Below are positions 1 through 8,780 of a stretch of DNA of 64,000 nt, piece by piece (positions within the stretch are counted from its first letter, which is position 1; the number at the start of each line of letters is the position of its first letter). The notes beneath the pieces are model-generated. The model searched no databases, was not told the origin of the DNA, and worked only from the letters and a program-made list of their open reading frames with translations. Origin of the DNA: VRUE01 sp963715625 (lineage in GTDB: Bacteria > Actinomycetota > Thermoleophilia > Solirubrobacterales > 70-9); assembly GCA_963715625.1 (NCBI GenBank), contig OY970260.1, positions 2,930,874 through 2,994,873 of the forward strand, read 5' to 3'. The position numbers and the translations under genes are program-made.

Positions 1-465
1 GTGGTCGAAGGGGGAGCCGTCCTGGATGAAGGGAGCGAGGTCGGGGGCCTCGACCTCGGTCACCTCGAGCGCCCGGTGCTGGCTCTCGAGCGCGCGGCGG
101 TAGGCGCCGCTCTCGACCGTGTTCGGCGTCGCCAGCACGCCCACCCGGCCGCTGTCGGTGATCGCGGCTGCGATCTCGGCCTGCGGCTCGACCACGGGCA
201 CCACCCCCACCCCGTGCGCGGCCGCGACCTCGCGCGCCACGTCCTCGCCGATCGAGGTCGCCGTGTTGCAGGCGATCACCAGCAGCTTGGCGCGGCCGCC
301 GAGCAGGCGCTCGGCGATCGCCGCGATCCGCGTCCGCAGCTCATCCGGGTCCTTGACCCCGTAGGGGAACCAGGCCGTGTCGCCGAGGTAGACGTAGTCC
401 TCTTCCGGCAGCGAGACGAGGCACTCGTGCAGGACCGTGAGCCCGCCGACCCCCGAGTCGAACAT
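1..465 (-). CDS. murI: Glutamate racemase, partial (C-terminus off the left edge)
   Basis: Interconverts L- and D-glutamate in the cytoplasm to supply D-Glu for peptidoglycan. The minus-strand translation opens MFDSGVGGLTVLHECLVS, the family N-terminus with the first catalytic Asp region (DSGVGG). About 70 residues later comes LLVIACNTATS, holding the first catalytic Cys. The second catalytic Cys/His region lies beyond position 1. The start is uncertain. The ATG at 465 is the first standard start, but homologues normally have a few residues before FDSGVGG. The frame stays open upstream to about 537, where only a CTG (about 506) is available. It lies just downstream of the 530-1015 membrane-protein gene, on the same strand. 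Confidence 0.85.
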   Translation of the reverse strand, partial: MFDSGVGGLTVLHECLVSLPEEDYVYLGDTAWFPYGVKDPDELRTRIAAIAERLLGGRAKLLVIACNTATSIGEDVAREVAAAHGVGVVPVVEPQAEIAAAITDSGRVGVLATPNTVESGAYRRALESQHRALEVTEVEAPDLAPFIQDGSPFDH

Positions 466-529
466 CGCGATCGGCAGCGAGGCGTCGAGGCGGTCGCCGC
501 TGGGATCCGAGACCGTCAGCGCCGACGCC

Positions 530-1015
530 CTAGAGGAAGGGCTTGTAGGTCATGAAGAAGATCGTGACGACGACGATCAGGCCCGCGAGCCCTCCCACTT
601 TGCCGAGCCGTTCGCTCACCGCGTTGAACTCGTCGCTGAGCGTGTCGCCGGCCTTCAGGTCGCGTTCGGCCAACTCCCTCGCCTTGCGCGTCTGCGGCCG
701 AAAGAAGGCCCCCTGAAGGGCGAAGAGTCCGATGATCGCCAGGTATCCGACGCTGAGGAACGCCTCGCTGGCGTCCCAGTCGCCGTCGGCCTGCAGGTAT
801 ATCCCCGCCACCAGCAGGACGATCATCCCGGGAGAGACGAGGTAGCGATCCACCTTCTGCACTCCGGCGATGATCGCCGGAGTGGCGCGGGGGAACTGCG
901 GCGCTACCGAGAAGAAGAACCCGTAGCCGAAGGTCGGGCCGAAGGCCAGCACCACCGCGAGGATGTGCAGGAACAGCGCGAACTTGTAGCCCGAGTCAAC
1001 GATGGTCGCCAGCAT
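530..1015 (-). CDS. DUF2269-like four-helix membrane protein
   Basis: A 161-residue integral membrane protein with about four hydrophobic segments: near residues 8-30, 50-72, 84-103 and 138-157. The first reads FALFLHILAVVLAFGPTFGYG. The pattern of small conserved residues in helix 1 resembles the DUF2269 family, whose function is unknown. There are no catalytic motifs. The last codons overlap or abut the open murI frame, suggesting co-transcription. A strong hairpin (1053-1095) separates its start from the end of prmA upstream, so transcription probably begins in that gap. Family assignment is from sequence feel, not a search. Confidence 0.6.
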   Translation of the reverse strand: MLATIVDSGYKFALFLHILAVVLAFGPTFGYGFFFSVAPQFPRATPAIIAGVQKVDRYLVSPGMIVLLVAGIYLQADGDWDASEAFLSVGYLAIIGLFALQGAFFRPQTRKARELAERDLKAGDTLSDEFNAVSERLGKVGGLAGLIVVVTIFFMTYKPFL

Positions 1016-1052
1016 CGCCCGGAAACATATTCCACCCGGCGGCAGAACCGGC

Positions 1053-1095
1053 GAATCTGCATTTACCCCCTCTCAGCGGGGGTAAATGCAGATTC
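1053..1095. terminator. Perfect 18-bp inverted repeat at the end of prmA
   Basis: Arms 1053-1070 and 1078-1095 are perfectly complementary (core ATTTACCCCC / GGGGGTAAAT) around a 7-nt loop, TCTCAGC. The right arm overlaps the prmA stop codon by two bases. It has no U-tract, so it is either a U-less terminator or another member of the palindromic repeats seen across this window. Confidence 0.7.
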
Positions 1096-1966
1096 AGCCG
1101 CTGCGGAGCAGTAGGGCGGCCCAATCGCCCTGCAAGCGACGGTCCGCCTCGGCGAGGCCGGTGGGGACGAAGGCAGTGACGATCTCGTCGAGCTCGCCGT
1201 GAAGGAGACCCGAGAGGAGCAGCACGGCGGGCGCCGGGGGAGGGTCCGCCGGAGCAACAGCGGGGAGGCTCCGCCGGACCCTCCCCCGCCCCCCGCTGAG
1301 CTGGTCGGCAATTTCCCTCAGGATCGGAGACGTCAAGTTGGCCACTGTCGTCGGGGCGAGGGCTGGCAGCTCTGTTCGTAGGTTGAGCTTCTCTGCCTCG
1401 ACGTGGACATCGTTGGCTGCGGCGTTTGCGGCGACCGCCTCGATCGCAGGCTCCTCGTGGTCGTAGCCGCGCACGGGGGACCATCCGAGCTTGGCCGCTG
1501 CGATGGCGAGGACGCCGGAGCCGGCTCCGAGATCGGTGAGTGGTCCCGTCGCTTCTCCGGCATCGGCTAGCTCCAACAGGAGTTCAAGGCATAGCCGCGT
1601 CGTCGGGTGGGCGCCGGTGCCGAATGCTCGGCCAGGGTCTACGACGAGGTTGACGGTGCCCTCGCGGGGCGACTCCCAGGAGGGGCGCAGCCATAGCCGA
1701 TCGCCGACCAGCAGCGGCTTGTGGAAGTCCTGCCAGCGGTCGGCCCAGTCGTCGGGCACCTCGGTCGCCACGACCTCGACCAGCCCGTCCCCTGCCGCCA
1801 CCTCGATCTCGCCCAGCTCCGGCAGCTCGCCCTCGCCTCCGTAGATCGCGTACTCGACGTAGCCGGGGCCCCGCTCCTCCTCGACCCCGTTGGGGGCCAG
1901 CACCGTGAGCTCGGCGAGGACGATCTCGGCCTGCCCGGGCGTGCAGCGGACCGCCAGGCGGATCAA
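1094..1966 (-). CDS. prmA: Ribosomal protein L11 methyltransferase
   Basis: SAM-dependent trimethylation of ribosomal protein L11. The 290-residue product has the PrmA N-terminal domain, the FGTGAHPTT loop (residues 115-123), the SAM motif DLGAGSGVLAIAAAKLG (145-161) and the NLTSPIL substrate loop (210-216). Residues 224-247, between the NLTSPIL strand and the LLLSGLLHGE strand, are an Arg/Pro/Ala-rich insert encoded entirely by a 70-bp palindrome (1227-1296) and not expected in the family. The TTG start overlaps the dnaJ stop (TTGA), so translation is probably coupled. The order hrcA-dnaJ-prmA is a classical heat-shock operon arrangement. Confidence 0.93.
   Translation of the reverse strand: MIRLAVRCTPGQAEIVLAELTVLAPNGVEEERGPGYVEYAIYGGEGELPELGEIEVAAGDGLVEVVATEVPDDWADRWQDFHKPLLVGDRLWLRPSWESPREGTVNLVVDPGRAFGTGAHPTTRLCLELLLELADAGEATGPLTDLGAGSGVLAIAAAKLGWSPVRGYDHEEPAIEAVAANAAANDVHVEAEKLNLRTELPALAPTTVANLTSPILREIADQLSGGRGRVRRSLPAVAPADPPPAPAVLLLSGLLHGELDEIVTAFVPTGLAEADRRLQGDWAALLLRSG
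1227..1296. repeat. Palindromic element (family F) in frame inside prmA
   Basis: Arms 1227-1253 and 1270-1296 pair over 27 bp with few mismatches around a 16-nt loop (GCAACAGCGGGGAGGC). The loop and the start of the right arm resemble the loops at 3711-3726 and 4727-4742 (AGCGAGGCTCC pattern). It codes for about 24 low-complexity residues without breaking the prmA frame. Confidence 0.75.
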
Positions 1967-2631
1967 CCGAACGCTCTGCGCACGCGGGAGAAGAAGCCGC
2001 TATCGCCCTGCTCGGAGCGGAGGTTGTGCGGCCCCAGGGACTCCTCCAGCTTCTCTGCCAGCTCGCGCTGCTCGTCGGAGAGGCCGGTGGGGACGACGAC
2101 GTGGACGACGATGCGCAGGTCGCCCGGCGGCCCTCCGTTCGAGCCCGGCAGCCCGTGGCCGCGCAGGCCAAACTGAGCACCGTGCTGGACCCCGGGCGGC
2201 AGCTCGACCTCACGGTCGCCCTCGTGGCTCGGGATCTTGACGGTCGCCCCGAGCATGGCCTGCACGGCGGAGATCTCGACCGCGTGAACGAGGTCCTGGC
2301 CGCGCATCGGCCCCCGCCTGACCTCGAAGCCGAAGGCGCCGCCGAAGACCGCCTGGAAGAGGTCCTCGACCGTGCCGAAGCCCGGACCGCCGGCCGAAGC
2401 GCCGCGTTCCCGCAGGCCGTCGTGGCCGAAACGGTCGTAGGCCCGGCGGCGCTCCGGGTCGGCGAGCACCTCGTAGGCCTCGGCGGCCTCCTTGAACTTC
2501 TCCTCGGCCTCGGGGTCGTGGGCGTTGACGTCTGGGTGCAGCTCGCGGGCGAGCCCGCGGAAGGCCCGCTTCAGCTCCGTCTCAGAGGCGCCGCGCTGCA
2601 CGCCGAGGACCTGGTAGTAGTCGCGTGGCAT
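1963..2631 (-). CDS. dnaJ: DnaJ-type co-chaperone lacking the zinc finger
   Basis: Hsp40 partner of DnaK: it delivers clients and stimulates ATP hydrolysis. The J domain (residues 1-70) has the HPD triad at 32-34. A Gly/Phe-rich linker follows (to about 105), then directly a C-terminal substrate-binding domain (RGQDLVHAVEISAVQAM..., about 110-215). The four CxxCxGxG repeats of canonical DnaJ are absent, giving 222 residues against the usual 370 or so. The C-terminal dimerisation segment is also short. This makes it CbpA-like in architecture despite its place between hrcA and prmA. The gap to hrcA is 10 bp. No frameshift is visible, so the short form looks genuine. Confidence 0.88.
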   Translation of the reverse strand: MPRDYYQVLGVQRGASETELKRAFRGLARELHPDVNAHDPEAEEKFKEAAEAYEVLADPERRRAYDRFGHDGLRERGASAGGPGFGTVEDLFQAVFGGAFGFEVRRGPMRGQDLVHAVEISAVQAMLGATVKIPSHEGDREVELPPGVQHGAQFGLRGHGLPGSNGGPPGDLRIVVHVVVPTGLSDEQRELAEKLEESLGPHNLRSEQGDSGFFSRVRRAFG

Positions 2632-2641
2632 CGGGTTCTGA

Positions 2642-3664
2642 TCAGCCGTCGTAGACCGTCTCGCAGTAGCGCGAGAGCTCGCGCGCGGCGGCGCGCACCG
2701 AGGCGATCGCGGTGGCGTAGTCCATCCGCAGCGGGCCGACCACGCCGACGGCCCCCAGGTTGCGATGCGCGAGCCCGTAGTTGGCTCCGACGACGCTGAC
2801 CGAGCGCAGCTCCGGGCGCGGGTTCTCGCCGCCGATCCAGAGGAAGACCGAGCGCCGGTCGAGGGCCGAGCGCAGCATCTCGAGCAGGCTCGCCCGCTGC
2901 TCCAGCGCGGTCATCAGCCGGTCCGCCCGGGGCAGATCGGCGGAGTGCGCGTCGGAGAGCAGGCGAGCGGCGCCGTCCATGTAGAGGGTGTCGGAGGACT
3001 CCTCGCGCTCGAGCTCGGTGAAGGCGGTGCCGAGCGTGGCCAGGAACTCGGCCTCGAGCGGGCCGAGCTCGGGGTCGGCGAGGCGGCTGGCGATCATCCG
3101 CGCGCCCAGTCCCATCCCCGAGAGCGACTCGTTGAGATAGCTGGACGCCCACTCGACCAGGCCGGCATCGACCGGCGCGGGGAAGTCGAAGACACGCTTC
3201 GCGACCGTGCCGTTGGAAGCGATCGCCACCACCATCACCCGGCTCGGCTGCAGGCGCAGCACCTCGACCCGCCGGATCGTCGCCGCGAGGGTCTCCGGCG
3301 GCGCCATCGCCAGCGCCATCAGGTCGGTCACCTGCGCCAGCGCAGCCGTCGTCTCCCGCATCGCCGCATCGATCTCCCGCTTCAGCTTCAACTCCACGCC
3401 GGCCTCAGCCGGCGGCCCTCCGGCGGCCATCATCAGATCGACATGGCGGCGATAACCCAGCTCCGTCGGCACCCGCCCCGCGGACGTATGTGGATGCGTC
3501 AGGTACCCGGCGGCCTCCAGCGCCGCCAGCTCCGCCCGCACGGTCGAAGCTCCCCACTCAATCCCCGGCAGCTCAACAAGCTCCTTCGAAGGCACGGGCT
3601 TCCCCGACGCCAGGTAGTCGTCGACGACCAGCTTGAGAATGAGCTCTTGCCGAGGCGAAAGCAC
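2642..3664 (-). CDS. hrcA: Heat-inducible transcription repressor HrcA
   Basis: Winged-helix repressor of class I heat-shock genes that binds CIRCE operators and is kept active by GroEL. The GTG at 3664 gives LSPRQELILKLVVDDYL, the standard HrcA start, followed by the HTH region STVRAELAALEAAGYLTHPH and the GRVPTELGYR motif. The conserved IGGENP motif lies near the C-terminus. The frame stays open further upstream, but that stretch is encoded by the 3681-3756 hairpin and is unlikely to be translated. It is first gene of hrcA-dnaJ-prmA. I see no CIRCE inverted repeat just upstream, so its targets may lie elsewhere. Confidence 0.92.
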   Translation of the reverse strand: MLSPRQELILKLVVDDYLASGKPVPSKELVELPGIEWGASTVRAELAALEAAGYLTHPHTSAGRVPTELGYRRHVDLMMAAGGPPAEAGVELKLKREIDAAMRETTAALAQVTDLMALAMAPPETLAATIRRVEVLRLQPSRVMVVAIASNGTVAKRVFDFPAPVDAGLVEWASSYLNESLSGMGLGARMIASRLADPELGPLEAEFLATLGTAFTELEREESSDTLYMDGAARLLSDAHSADLPRADRLMTALEQRASLLEMLRSALDRRSVFLWIGGENPRPELRSVSVVGANYGLAHRNLGAVGVVGPLRMDYATAIASVRAAARELSRYCETVYDG

Positions 3665-3680
3665 GCTTCGGAGTCTAAGA

Positions 3681-3756
3681 GGAGCGCCGGGTGGCCCTCC
3701 CAAAACACTCAAGCGAGGCTCCCGCCGAGCGTTTTGGGAGGGCCACCCGGCGCTCC
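3681..3756. repeat. Long palindromic element, family F copy 2
   Basis: 30-bp arms 3681-3710 and 3727-3756 with a single mismatch, closing a 16-nt loop, AAGCGAGGCTCCCGCC. It lies between hrcA and the 3' end of the MaoC gene. The element at 4698-4771 has nearly the same loop, related arm sequence and the same single mismatch position. It may terminate the upstream operon. Confidence 0.85.
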
Positions 3757-3763
3757 CCACCGC

Positions 3764-4153
3764 CTACAGCCGAACTTCCGCCTCGGCATTCCGAATCGTC
3801 TGATTCTCACCCTGTGCCGCGACGACGTCGATCACCGCGGTGTCGCCGTCGACCGACTTGACCGTGCCGCTAACGACGATCTCGGTCTCGGGAGCTCCCA
3901 TGCCACGGAACTGGACCGAGAGCTTCTTGAGCTTTCGCGGGTCGCTGCCGGCGGCGTCGGTGGCCGAGCGCGCGACCAGGCCCATCATGTAGAGGCCGTG
4001 GAGGATCGTGTTCGGCAGGCCGACGGCCTTGGCGAACTCGGGGTCGATGTGGATCGGGTTGAAGTCGCCCGACGCACCCGCGTAGCGGTGCGGCAGGTAC
4101 TTGTCGGGGGTCACCCTCAGCTCGGGGATCGCGTCCCCGGTGTTCAACGTCAC
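3764..4153 (-). CDS. MaoC-like (3R)-hydroxyacyl dehydratase, HadB-like
   Basis: Hot-dog-fold hydratase of 129 residues with the MaoC signature YAGASGDFNPIHIDPEFAK (about residues 25-43), which holds the catalytic Asp/His pair, followed by TILHGLYMMG. It probably dehydrates (3R)-hydroxyacyl-ACP or -CoA. The upstream gene on the same strand (4226-4666) encodes the complementary N-terminal-type MaoC subunit. The pair matches the HadA/HadB heterodimer arrangement of actinobacteria, where HadB carries the catalytic residues. GTG start at 4153. The substrate (FAS II or another chain) cannot be read from sequence. Confidence 0.82.
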   Translation of the reverse strand: MTLNTGDAIPELRVTPDKYLPHRYAGASGDFNPIHIDPEFAKAVGLPNTILHGLYMMGLVARSATDAAGSDPRKLKKLSVQFRGMGAPETEIVVSGTVKSVDGDTAVIDVVAAQGENQTIRNAEAEVRL

Positions 4154-4225
4154 TGGCTTCGCCCTCCCTCACGGCGCAAAGAATCAGATATGGATGCTTG
4201 TTCGGTCGGGCTCGCAGCCGCCATC

Positions 4226-4666
4226 TCAGACTCCCCTCACGATGTTGGTCCAGGTGCCCTTGACGACCTCGTCGCCGTCCTGGTTGACGGAGCGGGTCTC
4301 GAAGACGTAGAAGCCCTTGCCGTCCTTCTCGAAGATCTCCAGGCACTTGGAGGTGGTGGTGATCTCGTCTCCCGAGCAGGCGGGCACGCCCCACTCGAAC
4401 TCCTGGGCCCCGTGCACCATCGCAGCGAAGTTCATCCCCACCTCCGGGTCGAACATCGCCGGCCCGAGCGCGGGAGCGCTGTAGACGACGCAGAACATCG
4501 GCGGCGCGACGACGTCGCGGTAGCCGGCGGCCCTGGCCGCCTCGCGGTCGAAGTGCACCGGGTTGTCGAGCCCGATCGCCCGCGCATACTCGCCGATCTT
4601 CTCCTTGCCCACCTCATATGTGGTGGCGGGCCATTCCTTGCCAACTGCCTCTGTCTTGATGCTCAT
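4226..4666 (-). CDS. MaoC dehydratase N-terminal-domain protein, HadA-like
   Basis: A 146-residue hot-dog protein of the FAS1-type MaoC N-terminal family. It shows the conserved IGLDNPVHFDREAARAAGY and PPMFCVVYSAP segments, then FEWGVPACSGDEITTTSK. It lacks the catalytic D-H pair of the downstream MaoC gene, so it is best read as the non-catalytic, substrate-channel subunit of a heterodimeric dehydratase. The genes are 72 bp apart. ATG start at 4666, just upstream of the 4698-4771 palindrome. Confidence 0.8.
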   Translation of the reverse strand: MSIKTEAVGKEWPATTYEVGKEKIGEYARAIGLDNPVHFDREAARAAGYRDVVAPPMFCVVYSAPALGPAMFDPEVGMNFAAMVHGAQEFEWGVPACSGDEITTTSKCLEIFEKDGKGFYVFETRSVNQDGDEVVKGTWTNIVRGV

Positions 4667-4697
4667 AGCGGCGGCAGTCTAAAGGGACCGAAGGAAT

Positions 4698-4770
4698 GGG
4701 GATCGGGCGCCCCTCCAAAGACACTCCAGCGAGGCTCCTGCCGAGCGTCTTTGGAGGGGCGCCCGATCCC

Positions 4771-4771
<1 letters not shown>
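4698..4771. repeat. Long palindromic element, family F copy 3
   Basis: 29-bp arms 4698-4726 and 4743-4771 with one mismatch, loop CAGCGAGGCTCCTGCC (16 nt). The right arm ends at the lepA stop codon. Arms differ from copy 2 at several places but remain paired, that is, compensatory change. It is placed where a lepA terminator would be. Confidence 0.85.
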
Positions 4772-6564
<1,793 letters not shown>

Positions 6565-6618
6565 CGGCGGGGGCGGAGTATGGCGGGGTTGACCGGCGGG
6601 TCATGTCATGGGCGCTGG

Positions 6619-6710
6619 CCCGCGGGTCCTGTCGTCGCAGGGGACCCACCACCCCCTGCGGTCGCTGAAGCGTCCTCGGGGGCGGTTCCCCCTACGACGC
6701 CACCCGCGGG
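6619..6710. repeat. Family D palindromic element, copy 1
   Basis: About 92 bp with inverted termini CCCGCGGGTCCTGTCGTCG and CGACGCCACCCGCGGG. The core CCACCACCCCCTGCGG...GCGTCCTCGGGGGCGGT folds on itself. It shares ends (GGGTCCTGTC / CGCCACCC) and core with 8438-8526 and 18282-18374. It lies between lepA and the split membrane-protein gene. Confidence 0.8.
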
Positions 6711-6750
6711 AGGAGCGGAGACAGATACCCGCCGGGAACCTCGGGCGGGA

Positions 6751-8780
6751 TCACCGGCATGCCGATGGGTCCAGGGGGCTCCTTAGCTTGTAGATGACTG
6801 TGGGCGGCTTCTGCAGGACCACGGTGGTGCTTGGAGCTTGGGTCCAGCGAGCCGTGACTGGATACGGGGGCTTGTCTGGTTCGATGCGGTCTCGGCTGGC
6901 TATTACGTAGTCGTAGTTGCCTTCGTTGAGGAGCTGGCGCCAGCGGGGGCAGGTGGCGGGGGCGGTGAAGCCGCCGTGGGATTGCTCTTCGCCGACGTAG
7001 TCGACTTCGTTGCTCAGGTCGCGGCCGTAGAGGGGGTACTGGCGGGTGCTGGTGGTGGCGATGCGGGCGCCTTCGATTCCCTGGGCCCATTTGAAGGCGG
7101 CGTTGAGGCCGGGTGTGGTGAACGTCGGGTTCTCGTAGCGGTTCTCCAGATAGTGGCGTTGGACCGGGTAGCCAGCAGTCACGACGAGAACCACCAGGGC
7201 GAGAGCGGCGATAAACCCGATCCGCCGCCCAAACCCCCAGCTGACTTCGTGTTTGGTTCCGCTATCCGGAACTAAACGGGAAGTCAGCGAGAGGGAGACG
7301 AGGCGGCTGCGAAGTTGTGGGGCGACGGGGAGCAGGGAGAGGCCGAGGACAAGGGCCGGGGCTAGGTAGCGGAGGCCGGACTCGAAGCCCCTGGGCATGC
7401 CCTCGGGGCCGGAGGCGGAGGTCGGGGCGATCAGCCAGGCGAGGGCCGCCGCCAGGCCGGCGAGGGCGGCGACTCGGAGGACGGGGCCGGAACGGCGGCC
7501 GAGGCAGAGGAGCAGGCCGGCGAAGGCAAGCGCGCCGATGAGGGGCCAGAAGAGAGTGAGACCGTGGTGCAGGCCGGGGAGAAGCCAGTCCGACCAAACC
7601 GAGGTGTCGCCGAGGTAGCCGAGGACGCTGTGGCCTTCACGGCCGCCAAGGGCTTGGTCGGGAGCGGGGAGCGAAATGGGGCCGAGGTCGTCAATCCACG
7701 GCAGCGGGTTGCCGGCGTGAACGAGGTTCCGCAGGTACCAGTAGCCGCCGGTGGCAAGAGCGGCCAGCCCGGTGACCGCCAGCGAGCGCCCTCTCTCCCC
7801 TCGCGGCGCGATCGCCGCGAGGCCGACGACGAGGACTGCGGCAGGCAGGAGAAAGTTGAGCTTCGTCCCGGCGGCCATCCCCGCCGAGAGGCCCACCACG
7901 GCCAAGGGGCCCAGCGCGAGCGCGGCTCCTACCTGCTTGCGAGAGGAGTCGCGCTCGCGCTGGGCCAGGGCGATAGCAACAGCGGCAAGCAGGAAGAAGA
8001 TCCCGACGATGTCGTTGCGCGCCTCGCCGGCCTGATCGGAGAGGGCGGGCAAGCTCAGTGCGATGGCGCCCAGGGCCAGCGAGAACGGGGCGACCCGGTA
8101 GGGACGGCCGATGCACCACGAAGCAATCAAGCACCCAACGAACCAGCCAAGGTTGAGCAGCGGGGACAGGACATCCCGATCGAAGGCCAGCATCCCGACC
8201 CCGTGGAGCAACTCCGAATTCGCCGGGTAGAACCAGGCCAGGAACTGCGGCGCGATGAAGTGCAGCTCCCACGTGTCCCCGCTCTGGAAGAACCCGGCTG
8301 CAAAAGGCCCGTGGTACCAAGTCGAGTCGAACCCGGTCATCCCCGTGGACAGCTTTGGCCTCACGTCCAGCGCGAAATGAACGACCGCTATCGCCGCTAT
8401 AGCCAGGGCGATCACGGTCAAGATCCCATCGGACTGGCCGCGGGTCCTGTCGTGGGGGAAGGGGGGGCGCTGCGGGCGGTCCACGGTCCGTCCTCGACCC
8501 CCCATCCCCCACGCCACCCGCGGGTCAGCGCCCACGTCCCGAGTCCGATGACCATCATTAGGAGCAGATAAGGCACCCGTTCGAACAGTCCGAACGTGCC
8601 CAGTAGCTCAGCGGCCCAGAGCAGAATTGCCAGTGCGATGACCGTGGTTGCGAGGTGAGCTGGTGCTCCGTCAACGTCAGGAAGGATGCGACGGCGTGGC
8701 CCTGTGGCCGCAAGCCAGGCAAAACCAGCGAAAGCTCCGATCTCGGCGACGCCCAGCAGGTAGCGCCCCACGCCGAGCAT
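6751..8780 (-). pseudogene. GT-C-like multi-pass membrane protein, split by an inserted element
   Basis: Two adjoining minus-strand frames together match the intact 726-residue protein at 22898-25078. The upstream frame (8780-8418) encodes the N-terminal helices (MLGVGRYLLGVAEIGAF... to GTWALTRG). The downstream frame (to 6751) starts inside DGILTVIALAIAA and runs through GFDSTWYHGPFAAGFFQSG to a C-terminus ending SPLDPSACR. The break is exactly the family D element (8438-8526). Deleting 80 bp between its CCGCGGGTC direct repeats joins LTRG to QSDGILTV in frame. In the paralogue the same region carries the TWYH-type luminal loop typical of GT-C glycosyltransferases. As it stands the gene is interrupted. 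Reinitiation or frameshifting cannot be excluded. Confidence 0.85.
8438..8526. mobile_element. Family D palindromic element, copy 2, inserted in a coding gene
   Basis: The unit is bounded by 9-bp direct repeats CCGCGGGTC (8438-8446 and 8518-8526). The termini GGGTCCTGTCGT and ACGCCACCC match the two other copies. The interior is G/C-tract rich and self-complementary. Net insertion is 80 bp (2 mod 3), which explains the frame break in the surrounding gene. No transposase is encoded, so mobilisation would be in trans, as with a MITE-like or REP-like element. Confidence 0.8.
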
